From Lithodes maja (taxonomy: Eukaryota > Arthropoda > Malacostraca > Decapoda > Lithodidae), in NCBI GenBank assembly GCA_037953745.1, contig JBAKBP010003080.1:1-64000 (forward strand): a stretch of 64,000 nucleotides of DNA. The letters are read 5' to 3'. Of the stretch, positions 10,540-20,421 are shown piece after piece; the stretch's first letter is position 1, and each line of letters opens with the position of its first letter. The position numbers and the translations under genes were made by a program. Below the pieces are notes generated by a model, which ran no database searches, had not been told where the DNA came from, and saw only the letters and a program-made list of their open reading frames with translations.

Positions 10540-11230
10540 TACAGGAATTGAGCAGCGCTCGTGTTGTCCTGTCGTAGTTACTTTATAATCAATCCATTTT
10601 ACTTAGACAAGTATCGTAATGGATATTCCCAATTTCCAGTATTTTGGACTAACATATCATAGCTTATGTTGTCCTATTTCCATACTGTATTTACTTTTAT
10701 CCAACCTAGATTTGAACATGTTAATGTTCTTCGCTCTCACCACCTCCTCCTCCAAGTTGTTCCAAGTCTCTATACTTCTATATGGGAAGCTGAATTTCTT
10801 TGTGTCCTTACGACATCTGCCCTTCCTCAGTTTAAACTTGTGTCCTCTTGTCCTTCCATTATCCCTCACGAATAGATCTTCCCTATCTACTCGTTCCAAA
10901 CTTTTTACTCCCTTGAACATCGTTATTAAGTCGCCTCGTTCCCTTCTCTCTTTCAAGGTAGGCAGTTGTAGTGTCTTAAGTCTTTCCTCATATGTCAACG
11001 CCTTCAATCTTGGGATCATCTTCGTTGCTATCCTTTGGACTTTCTCTAATTTGTTTGTGTTTTTTCAAATGTGGTGACCATATCACTGCTGCATATTCTA
11101 ATCTTGGTCTTATCAGTTTTCTTAAAATTTCTTCGTCCAGTATGTATGTTGGTACGCTGTAAATATCTGCGCTTCAGAAGAAATTTATTTTTGTACGGTA
11201 CTGTTGTAGATTTTTCAAGTTTTCTCCGAT
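10540..11230 (-). pseudogene. 3' fragment of an L2/CR1-like LINE
   Basis: The minus strand encodes the C-terminal tail of a LINE RT protein. Recognisable blocks are MIPRLKALTYEERLKTL, RGDLITMFKG, RGHKFKLRKGRCRKDTKKF and FPYRSIETWNNL, the usual end of L2/CR1-like RT proteins in arthropods. The same tail occurs in the fragment at 19436-19753. The catalytic domain is missing and the frame is broken near 11020-11090. Confidence 0.65.
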
Positions 11231-11403
11231 GCTATGAATGACAAAGTCACACTGACAAAACTGCTATTTTTAACTACTCCTCAGTTTTTCACTCTTTTGA
11301 TTAAACTCTCTTGTTTATTTTGTGTTCTTTGTCATTCATATTTTTGTTTTGCATCTGTATTTGGTAATTGGGCTTGGATGTCCTCCTCCAATTTGTTACG
11401 CAG

Positions 11404-11521
11404 CCTTGACGTTGGATTTGCCAAGACTACTAACAAATTGGGAGGTTTGACGTACCTCCCAACCTACCAAATAGGAAAACCTACTATTTGGTAGTACTGT
11501 AGTCTTGGAAAATCCAACGTA
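11404..11521. other. Internal complementary region (ICR) of the DIRS A' fragment
   Basis: This complex palindrome has an outer stem (ACGTTGGATTTGCCAAGAC with its near complement ending at 11520) and two inner hairpins (TTGGGAGG/CCTCCCAA and CCAAATAG/CTATTTGG). It is the joined reverse complement of the two ends of the family-A element, as seen intact at 21603 and 43255. Confidence 0.7.
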
Positions 11522-11729
11522 CATAGTACCCTCCTAAAAGCAGGGGCGTATCTAGGGTAGATAGCGCCTAGGGCAAGGACTGGAATTGCGCCCCCCCCCC
11601 GGTGGCGTGGGGCGAGCGCAGCGAGCGGTGGCGAGCGCAGCGAGCCTCTCCAGCTGGGGGGTTCTGGGGGGCGCTGTAAGCCCCCCCGAGATTTGTTTTG
11701 AAATATGAGCAATTCTAGGAGCATTTTAA

Positions 11730-12209
11730 CCCTCCAGCCCCGGCTATGTATTATATATATATTCCTCGAAATCCGGGTGTTTTGGCCGAAAAACGTCTAG
11801 GCTAGGCTACCGTATATTCGTTAATCAGACTGCTTCCCACATTCCCGCGCATCCCCAAGCGTAGCTGTGTTATTTACCTGTAGAATGGCATTAAGTAGAG
11901 CTCTCTAAGTCAACTGGGTGAGCTGTGATGATGATTTCATTGGAGATAACTTTATGGCCAAACCAGCCACTTTACACCACTTTTCGATACTGAACAACAA
12001 CATACAGGCACACACGAACAAGCGACGCTCTCCTTCTTGTGGCCGGAGATGCGGAGCGTCGGTCCAGCCGGCTGTTGTTTACATGCGTCGGACCGACGCC
12101 TCGCACACCAAGCTCACAGGCTGTGACGTCATGGGTGTTTAAGAGGTCTTCCGGGTTGCGTGGGCCAAGGTTTTTATGGGTGTACAAGAGGTCATCCGGG
12201 TTGAAGGGG
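11730..12209 (-). mobile_element. piggyBac MITE, 480 bp
   Basis: TTAA flanks lie at 11726-11729 and 12210-12213. Read on the minus strand, it has the family order: a CCC end, a paired subterminal module (CCTCTTGTACACCCA and CCTCTTAAACACCCA), then GCCTGTGAGCTT and a common body ending in GCCGGGGCTGGAGGG. Open frames inside it are non-coding by comparison with sister copies. Confidence 0.85.
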
Positions 12210-12291
12210 TTAAAGCCATATTCAAAGCTATATTTAGGTTATTGAAACACTAAATAATGAATGATATACTAGTAGGCTATATATATATATA

Positions 12292-12575
12292 CAGTAGGGT
12301 CTCGTAAGATGCGAGATCTTAAGATGCGATTCGCATAAGATGCGAGACCCCCAAATAATAAATAAATTATTTTAAGATGCGAGAATGACCATAATTTGCG
12401 AATCGGAGGCTCAAAGTGGGCTAAATCCGAGGAGAAACCTTAAGATGCGAAAAAAAATGTTTAAATGCGAGCCTTAGGCGGGACGTTTTTCCGTATTTTT
12501 ACGTGATCGTAAGATGCGAAATCGTAAGATGCGGACGCATCCATCGACCATAAACTCGCATCTTACGAGACCCTA

Positions 12576-12578
<3 letters not shown>
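12292..12578. mobile_element. pogo-like MITE with iterated TAAGATGCGA motif, 287 bp
   Basis: TA lies on both sides. The inverted ends begin CAGTAGGGTCTCGTAAGATG. The TIR core (T)AAGATGCGA recurs about eight times within 287 bp, on both arms. It is inserted in a TA-rich tract. Confidence 0.82.

Positions 12579-12642
<64 letters not shown>
12579..12642. repeat. (TA)n(TG)n microsatellite
   Basis: A run of TA repeats passes directly into a run of GT repeats, next to the MITE end. Confidence 0.9.
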
Positions 12643-12644
<2 letters not shown>

Positions 12645-12673
12645 GGTTCATTGTTTGGTTTAGGTTAATGATA

Positions 12674-13443
12674 CAGTCAGGCCCCCCAATACGCGAGAAT
12701 AGGGGTGACAGGAGGCATCGCGTATTGGGAATCCGCGTATTATGGACCTAACTTTAAATAGGAATAATTAGATATGGGTGACATCTCTCAATTATGGCCT
12801 ATTTTCAAAAATTTTGGCCTTATTTTCGACATTTTTGGCTCTACAGTACAGTCTATATCTTATATATAATAAGAACAATGAATAAAAATATGAAACCTTA
12901 CCTTAAAATTAGTAGTAGATAGGCTAGGACTAGGACTAGGACCGTAGGACTTCACGATTTTCTCCAACTTCTCCCTCCCTGACCAAATCGTACGAACAGT
13001 TTACTCTGACAAGCCTATTGCACAGTTTCCTTCTCCTTTTTTCTTGCGATCCAACACTTCCACCTTCATTTTGTGTGTTATCTTCTTATATTGGCGTGGC
13101 ATGGCGAAAAAAGTGGCAGGCACTACAAACGTTTGGTCACTCCGCACGGCTATGAGCGCTTGAGCGGGACTGTGGGAGGGAGGGAGGGAGGGTAAGCGGG
13201 AGGGAAGGCAGGCGTATGCCCGTCTTCTTCTTTTTTCAGAGCTACTCCTGGGCCTCGCGAAACGTAGACGTGCTCGCGTATCAAGCGGGAATAGCGGATT
13301 TGGCCCCTTCTTAGCTCTTGATTCGTGTATTGTGGTACCACCTCGCGTAATTAATGTTTAATTAATTAATGTTATTTTCGAGGGGTCACTCGTGTATTAG
13401 GGTTTTCGCGAATTGTGGAATCGCGTATTGGGGGGGCTGACTG
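12674..13443 (-). mobile_element. pogo-like deletion derivative, 770 bp
   Basis: TA flanks lie at 12672-12673 and 13444-13445, with ends CAGTCAGGCCCCCCAATACG and its complement. It is a near-identical twin, in the opposite orientation, of 23795-24565. On its minus strand it keeps the start of a pogo/Tigger transposase: a helix-turn-helix segment (KMKVEVLDRKKKGEGN, then TVRTIWSGREKLEKIV) with a TAA between the two parts. The DDE domain is missing. Confidence 0.8.
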
Positions 13444-13445
13444 TA

Positions 13446-14771
13446 CCTATTTTGAGTTTGGATTGTATTATACTTTTTTTAAGACCCTGTTCAATCATCT
13501 GACACCTATCTTTTAGATATCATAAATCCATATAATCACTGAATCAGGATAAAAAATTGAATAAGTCAATCTCATTAACAGTTTAATTAACAAATTATTG
13601 CACTAGCAGCACTACATCTGACATCTGACAGACTGACATCTACTGATACTGTATATGAAAATCACAAGTGCACTTTCCTTGCTTTTACTGATGCAAATTG
13701 GTCTATGATGTCCTCAAAGTCAGTTGTTTCAGTTTCTTCTCAGAATGACCTAATCTTTCATTTCTGGAGTATTTGACAAAACTCGCGGGACACCCTGTAT
13801 ATTAAATTCTAAAAGTAGACCCCTATTTAGCCTAAGCAATAAAGTAATTTTATATAGAAATAAAGTTAAAACCACTTTCCTTCTTCATGAGGAAGTTTCG
13901 TGATCTTCTAAGATTCTTCTTACACAAATTATACAATGCTCTGAAATAGTGAAAATGACACTCTAAAATTACTCTAAACCACGTATAAACCTAGAAGCTA
14001 AATTCTAAAAGTATTTAGCCTAAGCAATAAAGCATGTTCGGATGTTCCTAAAATAATAAAGGTTAAACCACTTTCCTTCTTCGCTAGGAACGGTTTCATG
14101 ATCTTACATACTGCTCTGAGAGTCTGAAATAAGGAATATTATATTCAATTTACCGCCAGATAAAATTAAACAGAGTATAGAGTAATAAATGCATATATTT
14201 CGTACCTTTGCCTGTCCCTGCCCGTTTTGTTTATCAACAATAAACGTTCGCTTGGCGCTAGCATTCGAGAATGCTTAAAGTTATAAATAGCCTATATCCT
14301 GATTTTCTTGTGGGTCTCTTACAAAGTAAATTTCGAAGTACTAACAATATTTTACTATTAACTAATCAGTCAAATGAGAAATAATCCAGAATATCAATAC
14401 ATATATACACCATTCAACGTTGCATAAAATATAATACCGGTAACTAAAGAAAACCACCCCGAAAATATTTAGAGGGATAACTTAACTATTGTCTATTGAT
14501 ATGTTTAGGCAATGGCTTGCAGGAATTCGTTGCCTAAAAGGCTAAAATGTAATTGTATTTAAAATATATATAGCCTACTGTGATTACTGTAGTAACTGTA
14601 GGCTACATAATTATAAAAACACGTTATGGTGTTATTATTCATCATAGCCTATTATATAATTATATTAATGACGAATGGATAGGATAGGTATTTAGGCATA
14701 ATACTTGATATTAGATTTGCACTATAGTTAAATACCCTGGTTAGGTTAAGTTAGGATATTTTAGGTTATTA

Positions 14772-14773
<2 letters not shown>
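13446..14773. other. AT-rich interior of the hAT-like element, no gene seen
   Basis: The stretch holds short imperfect repeats of AAACCACTTTCCTTCTTC (near 13870 and 14070), each followed by an AGGAA..TTTC..GATCTT segment. I see no frame, RNA gene or recognisable domain. Confidence 0.5.

Positions 14774-14806
<33 letters not shown>
14774..14806. repeat. Poly-A run of 33 bases
   Basis: Homopolymer followed by TATATATAT, just inside the right end of the hAT-like element. Confidence 0.9.
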
Positions 14807-14810
<4 letters not shown>

Positions 14811-15288
14811 TATATTTGGCGCCCCCCTTCAAGTGGCGTCCATGGCACGTGCCCTACCTGCCCCACCCTAGATACGCCACTGCCCACAAGCCGGACCCCT
14901 GCCCATCCTCGCTCCTCTGTCTATGTGGAATATGATGCTTGGAAAACAGCACATGCGCTCAGGTTCGACCAGGTGTCAACATGGACAGAAGACGGTATGG
15001 GCTGTCAGCTGTACTGTATCTCAGGTAAATCCCTTTTTCTTCTCTTCTATGCATTTTTCATCTTCGGTGGTAGTTTTGGTTAATTTACAACGTGTCCTAG
15101 AGCAAGTTAAGGAGTAGACTCTAGACGTTTTCTTTTTTAACCGCGATTGGGATGAGGACACAGCAGTCAAAACAGACAAGTCATCATTGCAATTAGGTTA
15201 ATAGCCTTGACGTTGGATTTTCCAAGATTACTACCAAATAGTAGGTTTTCCTATTTGGTAGGTTGGGAGGTACGTCAAACCTCCCAAT

Positions 15289-15372
15289 TATATAATAGGC
15301 ATATCGTCAATGATTTCGGGGCCACTACTAAATATTAGGTTAACTTCTTCCCTCCGGGACTCAAACCCATAT
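15289..15372. mobile_element. Family-B-like DIRS right-end fragment
   Basis: The sequence ATAGGCATATCGTCAATGAT followed by GGGGCCACTACTAAATATTAGG is the outer part of the family-B right ITR (compare 54500-54545). It abuts the end of the family-A fragment. Confidence 0.55.
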
Positions 15373-15706
15373 TTTAGGCGTTTGGGTTTGGGTTTTGGCT
15401 GGTCCGAGAATGCATCACCATGTGCCCCATTAATTTTAAAGTTTGCTATATGAAAAGGAAAACCTTGTGATGGTTCGGCCATATGGAACATATGGGAAGC
15501 GAGAGAATGACTAAGAGGGTGTACGAGAGCGAGGTGGAAGGACAGAGGGGGAGAGGTAAACCGAAAGAGAGGTGGAAGGATGGAGTGAAGAAGTATATGG
15601 ATGAAGGCAGTGCTGGTTGGGAGGAGGGGCGTCGACTGAATAGGGACAGAGGTGCATGGGGGCGTTTCGTTCGTGGCCACCCCTTCGGGGATCACGGCGT
15701 CAGGCA

Positions 15707-15755
<49 letters not shown>

Positions 15756-15817
15756 ATTTTTCTATTTAAGATCGGGTTTTCAGGAACGTAACCCAATCGT
15801 AAATCGAGGGAGACCTG
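15373..15817. mobile_element. pogo-like MITE relic split by a LINE fragment
   Basis: 15373-15438 and 15755-15817 together match the interior and right end of the intact 191-bp MITE at 19141-19331 (GTTTGGGTTTTGGCTGG, then GATCGGGTTTTCA, ending GAGGGAGACCTG before TA). The left TIR is missing. The LINE fragment lies between the two parts. Confidence 0.7.
15439..15754 (+). pseudogene. LINE C-terminal fragment with (ATAG)n tail
   Basis: This is a 5'-truncated LINE. The plus strand encodes WFGHMEHMGSERMTKRVYES, then GRGKPKERWKDGV, GAWGRFVRGHPF and GDHGVRQ, ending at the TAG at 15708-15710. A TGA near 15462 replaces an Arg codon present in the sister fragment at 47483-48067. The stop codon is itself the first unit of the (ATAG)n tail, so there is essentially no 3' UTR. 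The WxGHxERM and GRGRPxxRWxD blocks are typical of the tails of RTE- or L2-like LINEs; the clade is not resolved. Confidence 0.7.
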
Positions 15818-15833
15818 TAGATATAAGTCTTAC

Positions 15834-15920
15834 CTTGTCAGTGTGTTTTTTCTCTACAACTCTACCGGCGCGGTGCAACTCCTCACAGCGCTCGGTTATA
15901 GTACGTTTATCGTCCATCAA
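15834..15920 (-). CDS. Possible host exon, 29 codons, resembling part of a centrosomal coiled-coil (CEP131-like) protein
   Basis: On the minus strand a polypyrimidine tract and CACACAG acceptor precede 15920, and AAG|GTAAGA is a textbook donor after 15834. Between them are exactly 29 codons; the other two frames have early stops. The peptide LMDDKRTITERCEELHRAG continues to VVEKKHTDK and is charged and helix-forming. The DDK-x3-(T/S)E(K/R)CE pattern reminds me of a conserved coiled-coil segment of CEP131/AZI1 proteins, but this is from memory of the family and unverified. No neighbouring exon was found within the window. Alternatives are a chance open stretch or an exon of another coiled-coil gene. 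Confidence 0.4.
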
Positions 15921-17059
15921 CTGTGTGAAAAAATATAACATAAGTTTTGTAAACAAGTGGGAGGTGGATATCGAAAAGTTAAATTTCTAAGATGTCCGAT
16001 ATATGGCATTGAAGTGAAATAATTCATTATTTTAGCTAATTAATCTGCACAACTTTAATAATAATTTGAAAAGCTATCGTAATACTAAGCAGGGAGGTTA
16101 ACATCTCACTACTTAAGGGGAGGCTCCACCTTGGGGGGCTAACTCAGCTTGTTAACATATCTTAACATAATTTGTCAACACTTTCCATGACACACCTGAA
16201 TTTTGAGTATGATACTGCATTTCAGATTAATTACATTATTGCTTAAATGAAACAATATAAATAAACTTTGTGCATTCACATTTGAAAAATACTGTATTTT
16301 TCATATAAAAAACATTAAACTGAGAAGTACAAAAACTTTCCTTCTATCAACTGTATCTATTGCCAGACGCCTCAATCCCCGAGAGGGTAACTACCAATGA
16401 ATTGCCTTTATATTCCCAGGCAATTAATTTGATTCTCTAGCTTCTATTCAGAGGAGGGTTGCTAGTACAATCGCCCATTGTTATGTATTGCGTTCTTACA
16501 AATTTCAAAGAGCAATTCTGATTTACAATTTGAGTAAACCAAGGATTACAATGCAGTAACGAGTAAATTACGTCTTGCATCTAGAAAGATAATTAACCCA
16601 TTGACTGTAAGAGTCAATTCCTTAACTATTAAGTATCATCCATAATAAAAGGAAAAGGGCGGGTGCCCAACCCCGAAAGGGGTTGAAATAGGGGAGCTAT
16701 GGCTTTCTAGGGCCTTTCCTAGCTGATGCTGAGAGGATTGGGTTCTAGTCATGTGGTGATGGGCTGGTCTATCAGAGTGAGAACTGAGCGATCTCTGCCA
16801 TACCCATAGCTTAATCTGACTGTTCCTTTTACTTATATATTTTCTAAATCGTCTCTTCCGTGGATTGACCCCCCCAATCTACCAAGATTGGAAGCCAAAG
16901 CGTCACATTTTTCCTTTGCCCCTCAACTTTCTCTTCATAATTGCTGAGGGGCACAGGGCCCTGGGTGGGGCTTTGGTTTCCCGGGCGTTTCCACACCCTC
17001 CTCAGCTCCCCGCCATGGAGTGGCTTTGGTCACCCAGGCTTTATTGTGGTAGGCAGGGG
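15921..17059. other. Mostly unique AT-rich DNA with one LINE tail relic
   Basis: At 16366-16400 a CTATTGCCAGACGCC-like stretch followed by CCCCGAGAGGG matches, on the minus strand, the (ATAG)-tail LINE ends at 15690 and 47490. Around 16670-16740 is a short CCCCGAAAGGGG palindrome. The remainder shows no frame, RNA gene or recognisable repeat and may be host intron. Confidence 0.4.
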
Positions 17060-17147
17060 GGGTTCTGAGGGGGCGCTCGGTTATGGCCTTGGTCTTGCTC
17101 GGGGCCTTGGGGCTGTTCGGCCAGGCAGCCTGGGGAACAACAACAAC
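17060..17147 (+). mobile_element. 3' tail of an I-like LINE relative, plus strand
   Basis: It ends GGGGCTGTTCGGCCAGGCAG, then CCTGGGGAACAACAACAACA. This is a diverged version of the 3' end of the I-like LINE seen on the minus strand at 18113, 29797 and 58176. The upstream part (16930-17060) may belong to the same fragment but is too diverged to assign. Confidence 0.6.
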
Positions 17148-17394
17148 ATAAAAGGCAAATGGTGTAATTATCCTGAGAGTGTTATCATAATACGCCCGGT
17201 TATCCGGCAATCAAACGAACGAAATCCTCAAAACAACGGCAAAAGTTCGCAAGGATTTATTTAGTAATAAATGGAGAGAAAATGCGGCGAAAATGAGTTC
17301 AAACCGCCCGCACTGCTCAAGGCGATCGTCGCGCACACTCAGCGTCGTCTGTTTACTCTGGTTTTGCTAGAAGACAGGCCTATCCTATTTATAT

Positions 17395-17935
17395 CTCCAC
17401 AAAGAAATTACCTAACCTACAAGTAGGTTAGATATACAGTATGTCAGGAGTCAGAACTTGCTGTTATCTTGCGAATGATGAAGACTACCACTTTTCCTTT
17501 GATTAAGCGGCGGCCATACCAGCGGTTAGGCTAAAGCTTGTTTGACATATTCACATCTCTGCAATGAAATGGCTTAACATAGGTTAGTTATATATCAAGA
17601 GGCAGAACTCATTATCTTGCGAATAGTAAAGACTAGAACTCTCTATTGTACACACTCAGGTGTTGCTGTTGTGAGGTAACAAGTTGCTAAGCCACTTGCC
17701 AGCAACTAATCTACCGAATTCAATAAAATGTAACCTATTAATATCTGTAAAAAGAAATGGTCTAACCTAGGTTAGATACATATCAGGAGGCAGAACTCCC
17801 TCTTATTTTGCGAACGGTGAAGACTAGAATTTTCTATACCAAGTGGTTTTCTCTTGAGGTAAATAATAAAAGTTGCTTTGGACCCGTGATCACTTTTCCT
17901 TCAACTGCGCGGCGGCCATACCGGCAGCTATAGTT
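17395..17935. repeat. Three diverged direct repeats of ~180 bp
   Basis: Each copy carries AGGTTAG, then ATATCAGGAGGCAGAACT (variants), TCTTGCGAA, and GAAGACTA. Copies start near 17400, 17570 and 17745. Copies 1 and 3 continue into CACTTTTCCTT and GCGGCGGCCATACC. Bases 17148-17394 upstream are unassigned, and 17936-18112 shows nothing recognisable. Confidence 0.55.
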
Positions 17936-18112
17936 AACTCATAAGCTGCACAGCTATGGTATTTGAAAGGGACCGCCATGCGAAGGTATTTTGGTTCATT
18001 CCTGACGACAATTGTCAATATAAATTACCATTTATATAATTAATACTTATCCATATGCGTCTATTTTACTTTTAATATGAACATATGAACATTGGAAAGC
18101 AATAAAACAAGT

Positions 18113-18260
18113 GGTTGTTGTTGTTGTTGTTGTTCCCTAAGCTGCCTGGCCGAACAGCCCCGAGTCCCTGAGGAAGGCCATGGCCACGATCGGGCTTTCC
18201 CACAGAGCTCTCATTGAGTGTAGGTTGTGTTGTTGGCGTAAGTGGTTGTGTGAAATGCAG
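18113..18260 (-). mobile_element. 5'-truncated I-like LINE tail, ~148 bp
   Basis: On the minus strand this ends in the same short coding tail and GGAACAACAACAACA microsatellite as the LINE at 29797-42454. Only about 125 bases of element are present. No convincing target-site duplication was found. Confidence 0.75.
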
Positions 18261-19138
18261 TGGTAATAGCAATTGGCTGGTGAAGATCGAATATTTTAGC
18301 CCCACGGTCGTAATCTGACCCGGACCGGCGAGAGAGAGACACCCTCCCTCTCTCGTGTCTCGCATGGTACTGAGAGACAAGGGGAGCTCTCAGACTGGCT
18401 TATATAGATTATTAGTAGGTTCAGGGATATTTCGTAGCGAGGCCAGTCTATATGATCTGTGCCACATGAATATTTTTTCCTCACTTAAACAGTAGGCTAC
18501 CATAGTGCAGTTGGGAATATGAACATGATTAGATTAATATCCAGTATTCGAGAATGGATAATAAGTCATAGGCGTGTGCATAAACCTTCAACCGTCTTGG
18601 TGGTGTAATGGTTAGAGTGTTTAAAAATCTGTGTGTGATAACCCAGGTTCGATCCCAGTGGATCACATACATGCTTTCATTAATTTCATTGGAGGTGTTT
18701 GGTGTTGTGGTGAAATTGATGAAATATATATTAGAGGGTCGGAGATACAATCCCCCATCCTCCCCCCTCTCTCCCAGCCGTCCTTGCACAAAAATACTCA
18801 ATAAATATCGGGAATAATAGGGAAAAGAACGGATAATTGAGGAGGGGGGAAAAGGGGGAAAAAAGAGGGGGAGGAGGGGAAGGGGGGGGGACAAATGTGT
18901 AAAAGTGGTAGCAAGTAATGGAGGGGAATTATCTCACCTAATCACAAATTGCTTTGTTTTGAGTGCCACTGAGATGTTTTGAAAGTTTTTTTTTTATGCC
19001 TTGGATCTTAAGAGCATGGCCGCATTCGCCCAGTAGAACCTCTTAAGAGTCTGGCCGCAGTCCCTGGGTTCAAGTTTCTTACTCTCGTTCAACTAATGAT
19101 TATGGATTATTGATTATGGACTATGTATAAATATTGAT
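18261..19138. other. Unassigned region with a tRNA-like block
   Basis: Apart from the tRNA-like segment at 18594-18672, it contains purine-rich GGGGAGG tracts near 18840-18890 and no convincing gene. Confidence 0.3.
18594..18672 (+). mobile_element. tRNA-like / SINE head with A and B boxes
   Basis: TGGTGTAATGG (18601-18611) resembles an A box and GGTTCGATCCC (18646-18656) a B box, at the spacing expected of a pol III internal promoter. The acceptor and T stems do not pair well, so a functional tRNA gene is unlikely; a tRNA-derived SINE or tRNA pseudogene fits better. Confidence 0.4.
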
Positions 19139-19140
19139 TA

Positions 19141-19331
19141 CAGGTCTCCCTCACTATCCGATGCCGCGATTTACGATATTATTATAGGTTTTTAGGTGTT
19201 TGGGTTTTGGCTGGTCCCAGAACGCATCCCCATTTATACTAACTATTAATTTAGGGTTCGCTATATGATTTTTCTATTTTATGATCGGGTTTTCAAGAAC
19301 GTAACTCAAATCGTAAATGGAGGGAGACCTG
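19141..19331. mobile_element. pogo-like MITE, 191 bp
   Basis: TA lies at 19139-19140 and 19332-19333, with inverted ends CAGGTCTCCCTC. ATCG-containing motifs (CGATTTACGAT, AAATCGTAAAT) recur near each end. This is the intact reference for the split copy at 15373-15817. Confidence 0.8.
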
Positions 19332-19435
19332 TATATGATTATTGATTTATTTCAACCTTGTAACCATTCGTATTGTCCTGTCCCCATGACTACTTTTATC
19401 CGATCTAGTTTTAAACACATGAATGTTCCTTGCCT

Positions 19436-20421
19436 CTACTGCCTCCTCCCCCAACTAAATTTCTTTACATCTTTACGGCAAATATCTTTCCTCAATTTAT
19501 ACTCATGTCCTCTTGTTCTTCCAGCATCTATTACAAAAAGGTCATCTCTATACAATCGTTCCAACCCTCTCACACTTTTATACATTGTAATCAAGTCTCC
19601 CCTCACTTTCCTTTCTTGTTGTGTAGGTACCTGCAGCTTTTCTAATCTTCTTTCGTAAGAAAGTTCCTTCAAATCTGGGATCATCTTTGTGGCTATTCTT
19701 TGCACTCTTTTCAGTTTAGCAATGTGTTTCTTCGGATGTGGAGACCAAATCACTGCTGCGTACTATAATCTTGGCCTAATCATCGACACTATAATCTGTC
19801 TCAGCATCTCCTTGTCCATATAAGTAAAAGCTGCCCTCATGTTCGTCAGTAGTCCTCCCACTATCCTATTGATATGTTTTTCCAGTGACAAATCACTCTG
19901 TATAATTACTCCCATATCTTTCTCTTCTTTTGCTGTGCTGATTTTCTCCCCTCCCAAGTTGTATTCCCATTTCGGTCTCCTTTCACTGACTCCCATTTCT
20001 AGTATGTGGCACTTTTTTGAGTTGAACTCCATCTTCCAAGTTTCACTCCAGTGATGTATCCTATCTAAATCATCTTGCAACTCTCTACAACTATTCTCAT
20101 CTACAATTTTCTTCAAGATCTTAGCATTGTCTGCAACCATGTTTGTATAACTACTCAATCCTGCTGGCATATCGTTTACATATATCAAGAACATTATCGG
20201 TGCCAGCACTGACCCCTGCGGGACCCAGCTGTTGACATTCTTCCACTGTGAAGTCTTGTCTTTTATCATTGTTCTCATATGTCTTCCTAACAAATAATTC
20301 TCCATCCATTTGAACAGTTTCACATGCACCCCTCCGACTGTTCTAAGTTTCCACAAAAGCCGTTTATGGGGCACCCTGCCTTCTTCAGGTCGAGATAGAC
20401 ACAGTCTACCCAACCCTCTCT
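19436..20421 (-). pseudogene. Degenerate L2/CR1-like LINE reverse transcriptase
   Basis: The minus strand encodes part of an RT domain: WKLRTVGGVHVKLFKWM, WVPQGSVLAPIMFLIYVNDM, then SSYTNMVADNAKI where YADD is expected, and the thumb block FNSKKCHILEMG. The C-terminal tail (19436-19753, in another frame) has DLKELSYERRLEKLQVP and RGDLITMYKSV, matching the tail at 10657-11019. YADD has become VADN, removing a catalytic Asp, and a deletion near 20370 shifts the frame. It is therefore dead. The next LINE is inserted at its right edge. Confidence 0.7.

Larger units (their letters stand above)
11541..14882. mobile_element. hAT-like element, 3.3 kb, no transposase seen
   Basis: The termini are inverted: CAGGGGCGTATCTAGGGT at the left and CAGTGGCGTATCTAGGGT on the other strand at the right. 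The flanks cctaaaag (11533-11540) and cccacaag (14883-14890) are a diverged 8-bp duplication, and the uninterrupted sister copy near 42855-42865 supports the insertion. Three MITEs are nested in it. The remainder (13446-14773) is AT-rich with no frame resembling a transposase. Confidence 0.75.
11232..15288 (+). mobile_element. 3' end of a family-A DIRS element (A'), split by a hAT-like element
   Basis: Bases 11232-11403 match the 3' noncoding region at 42553-42730. Bases 11404-11521 match the ICR at 42731-42841, and 14891-15288 match the right ITR at 42870-43255. The intervening 11541-14882 is a later insertion, because the sister copy is continuous here. The ORFs of this element are gone unless the relic at 8700-10530 belongs to it. 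Confidence 0.75.

Noticed and set aside
11918..12245. Short frames recurring at 53200-53520, 56500-56820 and 60240-60480.
   Set aside because: They are all parts of the piggyBac MITE body and drift without codon conservation.
13150..13341. 63-codon frame shared by two pogo-like copies (also 23897-24088).
   Set aside because: Lies in the deleted, non-coding interior; the real remnant of the transposase is in another position and frame.
18594..18672. Functional tRNA gene.
   Set aside because: A and B boxes are present but the acceptor and T stems do not pair.
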